Source of the DNA: an uncultured bacterium
GTDB taxonomy: Bacteria; Patescibacteriota; Minisyncoccia; Phycocordibacterales; PALSA-1337
NCBI GenBank assembly: GCA_903846945.1
Contig: CAINCE010000070.1
Coordinates: 1-36,221, forward strand
Length of the DNA: 36,221 nt
Direction of reading: 5' to 3'
Shown piece after piece: positions 17,730 to 25,970 of the stretch; positions within the stretch are counted from its first letter, which is position 1, and each line of letters opens with the position of its first letter. The notes below the pieces were generated by a model. The model was not told where the DNA came from and did no database searches. It worked only from the letters and a program-made list of their open reading frames with translations. A program made the translations under genes and the position numbers.

Positions 17730-18549
17730 CGTGAAAAAAACATCTGAAATATTGGTCACTATCGCTCTAGGTGAAGACTATAGATTATTCTATGATACCT
17801 ACTTCAGAAAGAGTCAGGAAGATTTTGCAAAAAGACACGGTATGGATTTTCTTGCCATCTATGAACCTATAGTACGATCACAAAAACATCCATCATGGCA
17901 GAAACTCTTGATATTTAAACATCCACAAATAGCCGAGTATGAACGTGTTGTATTTGTTGATGCGGATATATATATAACACAAACAGCTGACAACCCATCG
18001 AATCTAGTACCTCCAGAATATTGGGGAATGGTTGACAATAACTCTTACAAACTCGAGTCACTTGAGATTACTGATCCGCCTCTTTATGTAAATTGTCCAA
18101 AAGACTATACGCCTCCATTGATGCTAAATGGTGGTTTCTTCATAGCTAATCGCAAAGAACATCAGGAGTTGTTTGAGAATATATTTCTGACCTATCCGGA
18201 GCAAAATTGCTACGAGCAGGGACCACTGTCATATAGTCTGCAACGATATTGTAATAGAGGTATCGTTTTACCCTCTACATATAATGCCGTTCTGGCAGCA
18301 TATAGAATGAAATTCGGAAAGGGGTTATCAAAGATTATAGATTTCTTTGATGATAACTATTTCATTCATTTTGCAGGTGGTATCCCTATCATATTTGTTA
18401 GAATGCTCATAATGTTAGACAGGAAGCCTAACCATTTATTAACTAAAATGTTAAGATTGGTTAGTGGAAGATATCTTGACCCTTTTACCACAATTCTATT
18501 ACGCATATTGAGTCTTCTAAAGAAAATGGGACAGAATTATTACATATGA
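17713..18549 (+). CDS. Putative glycosyltransferase with DxD motif (GT8/GT34-like fold)
   Basis: The 278-aa protein begins with ILVTIALGEDYRLFYDTYFRKS and carries ERVVFVDADIYIT (DxD at 83-85), followed by LNGGFFIANRKEHQELF and a QGPLSYSLQRY segment, the layout of retaining GT-A enzymes that use a DxD-bound metal. The ATG at 17713 overlaps the upstream gene by 17 bp; a GTG at 17731 directly after the upstream stop is an equally plausible start. The C-terminus is hydrophobic and basic, which could allow membrane association. Confidence 0.78.
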   Translation: MTTSTNVKKTSEILVTIALGEDYRLFYDTYFRKSQEDFAKRHGMDFLAIYEPIVRSQKHPSWQKLLIFKHPQIAEYERVVFVDADIYITQTADNPSNLVPPEYWGMVDNNSYKLESLEITDPPLYVNCPKDYTPPLMLNGGFFIANRKEHQELFENIFLTYPEQNCYEQGPLSYSLQRYCNRGIVLPSTYNAVLAAYRMKFGKGLSKIIDFFDDNYFIHFAGGIPIIFVRMLIMLDRKPNHLLTKMLRLVSGRYLDPFTTILLRILSLLKKMGQNYYI

Positions 18550-19457
18550 ATAGTTTCCCAATACCAATATTATTGATTATATTTAACAGACCAGATAAGG
18601 TTCAGCTGCTTATTCAAGCACTAGAAAAGCTGGGTCCGAGTCGAATATTTGTATCTGCAGACGGACCACGTCCAAACGTAGATTCTGATATAGAATTATG
18701 CGAGAAAACGAGGAATATAATTAATAATATTAATTGGCCATGTGAGATCGTTAGACGCTATCAAGATACAAATACAGGATGTAAGATTAATGCATCTGAA
18801 TCAGTTTCTTGGTTTTTTGAACATGTCGATGAAGGAATCATCTTGGAAGATGATTGCATACCAACAGAGTCATTTTTTCCATTTTGTAGAGAACTTTTAG
18901 ATAGATACCGAGACGAAACAAAAGTCATGCATATAAGTGGAAATACTTTTTTACTTCCCCAAGAAGTCAGTGACAAATCTGTGTCGTATTATTTTTCTAG
19001 ATGTCCACAACTATGGGGCTGGGCAACATGGAAAAGAGCTTGGAAACATTATGATATATCGATGTTGCATCTAGATTCTATAAAAAGCGATACCAACGTT
19101 AATAACCTATTTTTGCGAAAGGAGCATCTGGATTATTGGATTAAACATTGTCAACATATTCGAGACAATAATATTGACACATGGGATGCTCAGTGGCAGT
19201 ATACGATGATGTATCATGGTGGCTATGCTATCTCCCCTCTTTACAATCAAATCAATAATATTGGTTTCGGTATCAATGCCACCCATACCAAAGAAGAAAT
19301 AAATAATGTTAGTGTCCCAACCAGAAATTTTTCTTTCCCTTTAAAACACCCATCGCATGTAACTGCAGATAAAATTGCAGACGAAAGGCTCATGAACAAA
19401 TTTTATATAAGAAAGTGGTGGCAAAAACTTTTTTCAAAAATTAGAAAAATGATATGA
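18546..19457 (+). CDS. GT-A type nucleotide-sugar transferase
   Basis: The protein starts with IPILLIIFNRPDKVQLLIQALEKLGPSRIFVSADGPRP, followed by the acidic metal-binding GIILEDDCIPTESFFPFC (EDD at 101-103) and CPQLWGWATWKRAWKHYD with WDAQWQYTMM. This is the well-known polysaccharide-cluster family often annotated as glycosyltransferase or, historically, as a hemolytic-protein-like family. Its start forms an ATGA overlap with the previous stop. The acceptor and donor are unknown. Confidence 0.85.
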   Translation: MNSFPIPILLIIFNRPDKVQLLIQALEKLGPSRIFVSADGPRPNVDSDIELCEKTRNIINNINWPCEIVRRYQDTNTGCKINASESVSWFFEHVDEGIILEDDCIPTESFFPFCRELLDRYRDETKVMHISGNTFLLPQEVSDKSVSYYFSRCPQLWGWATWKRAWKHYDISMLHLDSIKSDTNVNNLFLRKEHLDYWIKHCQHIRDNNIDTWDAQWQYTMMYHGGYAISPLYNQINNIGFGINATHTKEEINNVSVPTRNFSFPLKHPSHVTADKIADERLMNKFYIRKWWQKLFSKIRKMI

Positions 19458-20350
19458 AGAACCAAACAAATATATCATTCGTAGTACCCGCTTATAATTC
19501 AGCAAAAACTCTTGTTGAAAGTATCGACTCTATCTTTGATGGGAACTTTGTCGAAGGTGATGAGGTCATCATCATCGATGACCATTCCACTGATAGTACT
19601 CCCCTGATATGCAGAGAATTATCGGAAAAATATCATCCAAACGTAAAGATCATATATAATACTGAAAATAGAGGGTGTCCAGCATCTAGAAATGTAGGCA
19701 TTAGAGATTCAAAAAATGAATACATTTTCAACTTGGATTCTGATAACATTCTCCCGCCGGGGGCTATACAAAAACTTAGAGACTCAATAGTTGTAGGTAA
19801 GACTGACCTCGTATCGTTTCAAAATTATCATTATTTTAGAGATGATATATCAAAGATCTCTCACAGATGGATATGTAAAAGCGGACGATTGACCTTACCG
19901 GATCTGTTTTCGGGACTGATAAATCCGGCTCCAGGGGGAAATTTTCTGTATAGAAAAAGTATGTGGTCTAAAGTTGGTGGTTACTGGGAATACGGAAAAG
20001 GACTTCATGAAGCCTGGGGATATAGTTTCAAACTTCTTATCAATAACGCAATATTCATAGTTGTGCCCGATACTTTTTATTATCATAGGTTTTCACATAA
20101 ATCTCTTTTCGTACGAGAAAACAAAAAACATAACGAGAGCATTAACGTAACAAATAGATTTATCAAAGATTCCTTGAATATATTTAGCGATCAATCGATT
20201 TTAGACATGCAGAGAGATCCTGATTGGTTCAATCATTTGGAAAAACATTCCCTCACCCTCAGGACAGGTGACATTGGAACAAATGGAAAAAACATATATA
20301 CTTCAAAAGTGAGGCAGATATTATATCTAACAAAGAAAATTTTTATATGA
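19454..20350 (+). CDS. GT2 family glycosyltransferase
   Basis: Family 2 motifs are clear: ISFVVPAYNSAKTLVESIDSIF, DEVIIIDDHSTDSTPLI, GCPASRNVGIRDSKNEYIFNLDSDN (metal-binding DSD near residue 95) and GLHEAWGYSFKLL in the acceptor half. At 298 aa it is a normal single-domain enzyme. It overlaps both neighbours by 4 bp (ATGA), so the run from 17713 to 21090 is almost certainly one translationally coupled operon. Confidence 0.9.
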   Translation: MKNQTNISFVVPAYNSAKTLVESIDSIFDGNFVEGDEVIIIDDHSTDSTPLICRELSEKYHPNVKIIYNTENRGCPASRNVGIRDSKNEYIFNLDSDNILPPGAIQKLRDSIVVGKTDLVSFQNYHYFRDDISKISHRWICKSGRLTLPDLFSGLINPAPGGNFLYRKSMWSKVGGYWEYGKGLHEAWGYSFKLLINNAIFIVVPDTFYYHRFSHKSLFVRENKKHNESINVTNRFIKDSLNIFSDQSILDMQRDPDWFNHLEKHSLTLRTGDIGTNGKNIYTSKVRQILYLTKKIFI

Positions 20351-21090
20351 AAAAGTTGATAAAGAAAACAATTGGTCTTATATTATCGCCATTTCTACTC
20401 AAAGACTTCTTGGCATTCCATAAGAGTCTAAGGTCTGGTGATAAATCTTCTACAAGGTTTGCATTTAATATCAGAGACCTTCATTGCCAAATCAAAGATA
20501 AAACAATAAAGACAAACTTCGATAGGCATTATGTGTATCATACCTCATGGGCAGCACGCGTTCTAGCGGAATCAAAGCCACAGAAACACGTAGATGTATC
20601 TTCGAGTCTGTATTTTTCTGGCATAGTTTCCGCATTCGTCCCGATAGATTTTTACGACTACAGGCCAGCAAATCTCGACCTTTCAAATTTGAGTTCATAT
20701 GAAGGCGATCTACTATCTCTACCTTTCAAAGATAGCAGTGTCAACTCGATATCATGTATGCATACCATAGAGCATATAGGTTTGGGGAGATACGGTGACA
20801 AGATTGACTACGATGGAGATCTAAAAGCCGTGAAAGAACTCAAGCGAGTAACTTCAGTTGGTGGGAACCTGCTCATCGTTCTACCGATCGGCGAAAAAGC
20901 GATTATCCAGTTCAACGCACATAGGATATATACATACGATCAGATCCTAGCAATGTTCCAAGAATTTCGACTAAAAGAATTTTCCCTGATTCCAGAACAT
21001 GATAGTAAAGGTGGTCTTATACGAAACGCCACACCAGAGCAGATTCGGGGAGAAAAATATGCCTGCGGTTGCTTCTGGTTCATAAAATAG
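20347..21090 (+). CDS. DUF268 / SAM-methyltransferase-like protein
   Basis: The 247-aa product has HVDVSSSLYFSGIVSAFVPIDFYDYRP (about 78-104), DLLSLPFKDSSVNSISCMHTIEHIGLGRYGD and KELKRVTSVGGNLLIVLPIGE, the sequence pattern of DUF268 proteins found next to glycosyltransferases in polysaccharide loci. The EHIGLGRYGD segment replaces the usual methyltransferase motif after the fourth strand. The fold is that of a class I methyltransferase; the activity is not established. It is the last gene of the overlapping operon and faces a convergent radical SAM gene. Confidence 0.82.
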   Translation: MKKLIKKTIGLILSPFLLKDFLAFHKSLRSGDKSSTRFAFNIRDLHCQIKDKTIKTNFDRHYVYHTSWAARVLAESKPQKHVDVSSSLYFSGIVSAFVPIDFYDYRPANLDLSNLSSYEGDLLSLPFKDSSVNSISCMHTIEHIGLGRYGDKIDYDGDLKAVKELKRVTSVGGNLLIVLPIGEKAIIQFNAHRIYTYDQILAMFQEFRLKEFSLIPEHDSKGGLIRNATPEQIRGEKYACGCFWFIK

Positions 21091-21094
21091 ATTT

Positions 21095-21126
21095 AAAAAA
21101 CCCGGTACTATCTCTAGTACTCGGGT
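21095..21126 (-). terminator. Intrinsic terminator of the radical SAM gene
   Basis: On the minus strand, an 11-bp stem with one bulge (ACCCG plus GTACTA paired with TAGTAC plus CGGGT, loop of 4) is followed by six T. In the plus direction it lacks a T-tract, so it mainly serves the minus-strand gene. Confidence 0.8.
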
Positions 21127-21143
21127 CGAACCTGTAAACTCAA

Positions 21144-22682
21144 TTATACCGACGACTGTTTCAATATATTCTCTGGGAAACAACCTGTCTGACCCATCGA
21201 ATGTTCATACGAGACAGCTGCCGCGGACTGATTGAACGAAATCCCTAGTGAATTCCGGACAGACGCTTCTAGCTCATTACGTTCTCTCACGAGATCGTCT
21301 GCCGACAAAGTATCGGAAAATACATAAGCCTTGTAGCCACCATTGGGGTCACCCTTGTAGTAGTCGGCTACTTCTTCGTAGTCTACTGCCACCTGGTACA
21401 ATCTCGCCCCAGTTGGAGGATATGTGTACACCCAAATATTGTCCCCGAACTGGGGCGCTCGTATCGCCTGATCATAATAGGGTGTTCCAGGATAACAGGT
21501 AATGATAGACATATCAAAGTCATCAGGCCTAACTTCGAGTAACCATTCCTTACTAGCCCTGACAGTCTCCAACGTCTCTCCAGGATGACCCATGGACATG
21601 AGAGCTTTTACCTTCAACCCATGACGCTTGGCTATCTCCATGCAACGCGAATTTTGAGCACGGGTAGATTTCTTGTTGATCGCAGTCAGAATATCCTCGG
21701 AACCGGATTCAAAACCAACTAAAATCCACCTAAAACCTGCACGATACATCACACTAGCTTGCTCATCAGTGAAAAGTTGTGACTTTACAAACCCTCTCAA
21801 CCTCCACTCTACACCAAGATTCCTCTGAGCATCGGTGATTGCAGACATGAGGGCCACTATATTGGGGTTAACATTGAGTTCATCATCATAGAACATGAAA
21901 CCGAGACAACCAGATGTTTTGTACATGTGCACCATCTCAGCTACGATGTTTTCCGTTGTTCGCGTCCTGATCTTGCGGAGCATATTCGACTCTCTGCCTC
22001 CGCAAAAACCACAAGCAAACGGGCAACCAAGTTGAGCGATGATAGACAGAGCCTTAACCCCATCGATCGTATAATGATAACTGCCGACATCGACTAAATG
22101 TCTCGCCGGAAATGGTAGCTCAGTTAAAATAGAGTTCGTAAGGAACATCGACGAGTTGAGCTCATCAGCATCAACAATCTTGGGAGCATCAGCTTCCAAT
22201 GCCCGAAAGACAGCGATTTCCCCATCTCCCGCGACTAGTGTGTCAGCTAATGATTCCAAACCTTTCATAGCGCTGATTGCACGACCGTTGAGACCAAGTC
22301 TCTGTTCCCTCTTGAAAGCCGCACTCACCAGTGTTACATGTGGCCCACCTAGTATGATCCTGGCTTCGGGACGGAGTGCTCTTATCTGGCCAATGATCGA
22401 CTTTACCGTAGGTAGTTGTGGGGTTGTCGACGTCAATCCGAAATGGATTACGTCTGTTTTCATCCTCACATAATCACGAATAACTTCAGTGAAGTTTCTA
22501 ATTCCAGATAGATCGATCATATCAACCTGTAATCCAGCCTTCTCGAGAACGGCTGCGATTTTCAAAATACCCAATGTCATGAAGACACGGGCATCCAGGA
22601 GAAACGACGCTTCTGGTATGATGAGACAAACTCTTTTGGGAAGTTTCTCTCTAACCATGTTGCATACTGCCAGTGTATTCAT
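21144..22682 (-). CDS. B12-binding-domain radical SAM protein
   Basis: The N-terminal half (about 15-160) has the cobalamin-binding-like flavodoxin fold with GGPHVTLVSAAF and VAGDGEIAVFRAL. The radical SAM core starts at ALSIIAQLGCPFACGFCGGRE, with the 4Fe-4S cysteines C220, C224 and C227 (CxxxCxxC). It continues with VEWRLRGFVKSQLF, GFRWILVGFESGSEDIL and ALMSMGHPGETLETV, all usual for class B radical SAM enzymes. Members methylate unreactive carbons or rearrange substrates; in glycan islands they may modify a sugar or a lipid. Substrate unknown. It faces the glycan operon and has a strong promoter of its own. Confidence 0.92.
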   Translation of the reverse strand: MNTLAVCNMVREKLPKRVCLIIPEASFLLDARVFMTLGILKIAAVLEKAGLQVDMIDLSGIRNFTEVIRDYVRMKTDVIHFGLTSTTPQLPTVKSIIGQIRALRPEARIILGGPHVTLVSAAFKREQRLGLNGRAISAMKGLESLADTLVAGDGEIAVFRALEADAPKIVDADELNSSMFLTNSILTELPFPARHLVDVGSYHYTIDGVKALSIIAQLGCPFACGFCGGRESNMLRKIRTRTTENIVAEMVHMYKTSGCLGFMFYDDELNVNPNIVALMSAITDAQRNLGVEWRLRGFVKSQLFTDEQASVMYRAGFRWILVGFESGSEDILTAINKKSTRAQNSRCMEIAKRHGLKVKALMSMGHPGETLETVRASKEWLLEVRPDDFDMSIITCYPGTPYYDQAIRAPQFGDNIWVYTYPPTGARLYQVAVDYEEVADYYKGDPNGGYKAYVFSDTLSADDLVRERNELEASVRNSLGISFNQSAAAVSYEHSMGQTGCFPENILKQSSV

Positions 22683-22732
22683 ATCATTTTTTCCTATATT
22701 TGTTTATTACAAAATAGCTAACTTCCGAATCC

Positions 22733-22761
22733 ACTATACCCACTTGACAACACGTTGTCAA
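22733..22761 (-). promoter_or_regulatory. Promoter with overlapping palindromic operator for the radical SAM gene
   Basis: On the minus strand TTGACA (22756-22761), a 17-bp spacer and TATAGT (22733-22738) form a near-consensus sigma70 promoter. The -35 box is one half of the inverted repeat TTGACAAC-GT-GTTGTCAA (22744-22761), a likely repressor or activator site. The predicted leader is about 45 nt. Confidence 0.75.
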
Positions 22762-22765
22762 AGAT

Positions 22766-22791
22766 AAAAAACTGCCCCAGCGATGGAGCAG
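22766..22791 (-). terminator. Intrinsic terminator of the YdcF-like gene
   Basis: CTGCTCC pairs with GGGGCAG (7 bp, one G-U) around a 6-nt loop, and six T follow on the minus strand. It lies just past the YdcF-like stop and before the radical SAM promoter. Confidence 0.85.
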
Positions 22792-22814
22792 GACATCCGA
22801 AATTTACCACTGTA

Positions 22815-23378
22815 TTAAAACTTTTTTGTTAGACGATACCAGAGAGCGAGCACTAAGTATTTTACTGTCCCTGCAGATTCGTGAATGATACTATATTTTC
22901 CATTCCACGCTGGAATGTATGCACTCTTCCACGAGTCATTCATTGAACATAATATTTTCCATGTAATCCACATTCGAGGATAAATATGAAATCCAGTTGA
23001 CACTACCAAAATATTACGTGACAAGTGCGACCTATTGATCATGTCCGTCATCTCTAGAGTAACTTCGATACAGTTCCAAACCCTATCATTCTGACTGCAA
23101 TGTATGATACTGGGGTCAATAGATCCTTCATTCACGAGCCACCTCTTCATCATCACCGCAAACGATTCTGATTGGTTAGGATATTCGTACTTGTTAGGAC
23201 CCAGGCCACACGCGAGGACTATTGCCGAGATTTTGTACTTTCCAAGGTTATAGGTTTCCACCAGCTTCTCTAAACGCAGTATGGTCTGAGGACCCAAATC
23301 ACCACCATTATTACTAAAATCCTGAGGATAAGTTACTACTGTCCAAGAACGAATAATATGCGATTGTTCATTGTTCAT
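22815..23378 (-). CDS. YdcF/SanA-like DUF218 family protein
   Basis: The 187-aa protein has the DUF218 arrangement: AIVLACGLGPNKYEYPNQSESFAVMMKRWLVNEG, an Asn in the SQNDRVWNCIEVTLEM region, and ILVVSTGFHIYPRMWITWK near 120-140. DUF218 proteins are linked to envelope glycan metabolism, but their reaction is not firmly known. The C-terminus (VKYLVLALWYRLTKKF) is amphipathic, and there is no N-terminal membrane anchor, unlike ElyC or SanA. It is divergent from the fucosyltransferase, with 81 bp between the starts. Confidence 0.75.
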   Translation of the reverse strand: MNNEQSHIIRSWTVVTYPQDFSNNGGDLGPQTILRLEKLVETYNLGKYKISAIVLACGLGPNKYEYPNQSESFAVMMKRWLVNEGSIDPSIIHCSQNDRVWNCIEVTLEMTDMINRSHLSRNILVVSTGFHIYPRMWITWKILCSMNDSWKSAYIPAWNGKYSIIHESAGTVKYLVLALWYRLTKKF

Positions 23379-23447
23379 AATCTATCTATTTGAAACATTA
23401 CTGCAATATTATGGAACTGTCAATTTTTATTTCTGAAGCAGAATTGT

Positions 23448-23453
23448 TACACT
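23448..23453 (+). promoter_or_regulatory. Possible -10 box for a leaderless fucosyltransferase mRNA
   Basis: TACACT lies 7 to 12 bases upstream of the ATG at 23460, so a start site would fall on the A of ATG. No convincing -35 hexamer or Shine-Dalgarno is present. Confidence 0.35.
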
Positions 23454-23459
23454 AATTGA

Positions 23460-24344
23460 ATGATCATAATCAACATGAAAGGTGGTTTAGGTAATCAACT
23501 TTTTCAATATGCAGCCGGGAGAGCACTCTCGATACGTCAAGTAAAGTCGAGCGAGTCAGAAGTGATATTAAAACTAGATATAAACGGCTATGGTGAAAAC
23601 AATGGCATAGACACTATGCGCCACTATTCTCTTTCCCCTTTCAATATACGTGCAAACATAGCCACAAACTCAGAAATTCGAAAACTAAAATATCCTTTTG
23701 GTATATTTTCTAAAGGAATGAGATTTATTAAAAATAATATCTTTCACCAATATCATCTAGGTTTCAGTAAGACAATATACGAATATTCAAGAAATATTTA
23801 TCTAGATGGATTTTTTCAATCTGAAAAATATTTTCTTGATAATGAGACAATTATTAGAGACGATCTAAAATTAATCAAACCTCTCGGAGTAGAGGCAAAG
23901 AAAATTCTGGAGCAGATTCATCTGCATTCTCAAGCTGTATCTGTCCATGTTCGACGAGGTGACTATGTCAATGATGCCAATACAAATCAATTTCACGGTA
24001 CATGTAGTAAGGATTACTATAGGGACGCTGTCGATCATATCACTTCCCAAATCGGCAAAGATATCAATTTATATATATTTTCGGACGATATTGATTGGGT
24101 GAGAAGAAATATTCGATTCGACTACCCGACCACTTATGTGTCTTCTATAGATATAAAGGACTATGAGGAATTATATCTCATGAGCCAATGCGATCATCAT
24201 ATCATTGCAAACTCATCCTTCAGTTGGTGGGGAGCATGGCTAGATGAACGCTCATCAAAGATCATTGTAGCTCCCAAGCAATGGCTAAGAAACAAAACTT
24301 CCGCAGAACTAGGAATATTACCGAGGAGCTGGATTACACTCTAA
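23460..24344 (+). CDS. Alpha-1,2-fucosyltransferase-like enzyme (GT11)
   Basis: GT11 enzymes transfer fucose from GDP-fucose to galactose in alpha-1,2 linkage. The protein has the diagnostic start MKGGLGNQLFQYAAGRALS (residues 5-23), the GDP-binding SVHVRRGDYVND near 161-172 (HxRRGD), LYIFSDDIDWVR and IIANSSFSWWGAWLDE near 250-265. Length (294 aa) is normal. GDP-fucose synthesis genes are not in this window. Its end overlaps the convergent GT2 gene by 11 bp. Confidence 0.94.
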   Translation: MIIINMKGGLGNQLFQYAAGRALSIRQVKSSESEVILKLDINGYGENNGIDTMRHYSLSPFNIRANIATNSEIRKLKYPFGIFSKGMRFIKNNIFHQYHLGFSKTIYEYSRNIYLDGFFQSEKYFLDNETIIRDDLKLIKPLGVEAKKILEQIHLHSQAVSVHVRRGDYVNDANTNQFHGTCSKDYYRDAVDHITSQIGKDINLYIFSDDIDWVRRNIRFDYPTTYVSSIDIKDYEELYLMSQCDHHIIANSSFSWWGAWLDERSSKIIVAPKQWLRNKTSAELGILPRSWITL

Positions 24345-25047
24345 TCATCGATCTGTATATCGAGAGCATCCTTATCAAGAGACTTTTACCTCTCATCCTC
24401 ATTCTGCTTTTTGTTGTGGTTTGACCACTATGGATCCTATACGAAATTAAATATTCCGGAATATTGTAAGTCGCAAATTTATATATTATACGGGTCCACA
24501 ATTCGTAGTCATGGGCCGGGCTAAACGACTCATTATAATATCCGACTTGATCTAGAATTTCACGCCTGATCATCATACTCGAGTGAATGAATGGGCAATG
24601 AAAAAATACTTCTCGCCGAATTTCTTTACTCGAAATAGGGACCTGGTATTGTCCTATATGCTTTCCATCTTTATCTATAAAGTCTGCAAAACTTCCACAC
24701 ATAGCCAAACTCTGATCAAGATCCAATATATCCACTTGCTTCTCGAAACGCTCGGGATGAGATATGTCGTCCGCATCAAGAATAGCGATATATTCGCCAA
24801 CTGAATGTCCAATAGCCTCATTCAACGACTTCAACTGACCCTGATTTGCATTATGGAATAGTCTGATTCGATCATCTTTATAACTCATTAAAATAGTGTT
24901 TGAACCATCCGTTGAGCCATCATCCACAATGATAAATTCAAAATCTGCAAATGTTTGAGAAAGAACACTTTCAATGGCTTGTCTCAAATATAATTCACCA
25001 TTATAAACAGACATTATAATACTAACCTTGGGATGGCTCCTCATCAT
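24334..25047 (-). CDS. GT2 family glycosyltransferase
   Basis: A compact 237-aa GT2: KVSIIMSVYNGELYLRQAIESVLSQTF, FIIVDDGSTDGSNTIL, GQLKSLNEAIGHSVGEYIAILDADD (DAD near 91) and SPAHDYELWTRIIYK. It closely resembles the C-terminal GT2 module of the protein at 13213-15126 in motif text. It is convergent with the fucosyltransferase and divergent from the next GT2 gene. Confidence 0.92.
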   Translation of the reverse strand: MMRSHPKVSIIMSVYNGELYLRQAIESVLSQTFADFEFIIVDDGSTDGSNTILMSYKDDRIRLFHNANQGQLKSLNEAIGHSVGEYIAILDADDISHPERFEKQVDILDLDQSLAMCGSFADFIDKDGKHIGQYQVPISSKEIRREVFFHCPFIHSSMMIRREILDQVGYYNESFSPAHDYELWTRIIYKFATYNIPEYLISYRIHSGQTTTKSRMRMRGKSLLIRMLSIYRSMIRV

Positions 25048-25123
25048 ATTATTGTAACATTAATAAAATTTGATTATATGAATAATTTCATTTATGCTAA
25101 AGTATACTCGATACTAAAGATAT

Positions 25124-25945
25124 ATGAAAGAAAACTCCAACAATTCAAAAAATACCGAAGCAAACAAGGGGAATGTTAATATTCCGACCGTCTCAATCGT
25201 CATTGCTACATATAATAGGGAAAAATTTATAGGTGAGGCAATCGATAGTGCCCTAGCACAAACATATTTTGATTGGGAGATAATAGTTATAGATGGCGCT
25301 TCAGAAGATAATACTCACAGAGTTGTCGAAAGTTATGTTACACGTGAATCAAGAATCAGGTATATGATGATCGAAAAAAATCTAAGTAAAGCAGCTGCGT
25401 ACAACAAAGGCTTAGAACTCGCCCGCGGCCGTTACATCGCACCACTCGACTCCGATGATATCTGGCTCGACAAAGACAAACTAAAGAAGCAAGTGGAATT
25501 CCTGGATGCAAATCCCGACTACGCTATGCTCGGTGGTGGTATTATGCATATCGAGGTAAACTCGAAGCCGATAAAGAAAGTTCTCTTCCCTATCTACGAC
25601 TCGTTGATCAGGAACATCATCCTGCAATACAATCCCTTCGCACAGTCGACCCTGCTATACAGGAAATCAGCAGCTCGCGAATGTGGTGGGTACTCGACTG
25701 ATTACAAGATATGCGACGACTATGATCTCTGGCTAAAGATTGGCACGAAACACAAATTTACCAACATTCCACAAGTATTAACAGGCTACAGGATTCACAA
25801 TGGTAATATAACGAAAACAAAGAGACTAACTGTGGCGCGAGAAATACTCGAGATCGTTAGAAAATACTCGAAAAATTATCCTAGGAGTTATCTAGGCATT
25901 ATCAAAGCGTATCTCAGAATATTACTTTCGTATGTGAGGACATAG
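25124..25945 (+). CDS. GT2 family glycosyltransferase
   Basis: GT2 motifs: TVSIVIATYNREKFIGEAIDSALAQTY, IIVIDGASEDNT, SKAAAYNKGLELARGRYIAPLDSDDIW (DSD near 110) and CDDYDLWLKIGTKH. The first 95 codons are AT-rich like the neighbouring island. From about 25410 on, the text turns richer in G and C and uses CTCGAC-type codons, so the gene looks mosaic. A TATACT hexamer at 25103-25108 may be its -10 box. Confidence 0.92.
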   Translation: MKENSNNSKNTEANKGNVNIPTVSIVIATYNREKFIGEAIDSALAQTYFDWEIIVIDGASEDNTHRVVESYVTRESRIRYMMIEKNLSKAAAYNKGLELARGRYIAPLDSDDIWLDKDKLKKQVEFLDANPDYAMLGGGIMHIEVNSKPIKKVLFPIYDSLIRNIILQYNPFAQSTLLYRKSAARECGGYSTDYKICDDYDLWLKIGTKHKFTNIPQVLTGYRIHNGNITKTKRLTVAREILEIVRKYSKNYPRSYLGIIKAYLRILLSYVRT

Positions 25946-25970
25946 AACTATGCGCAGGCCTACACGCGCA

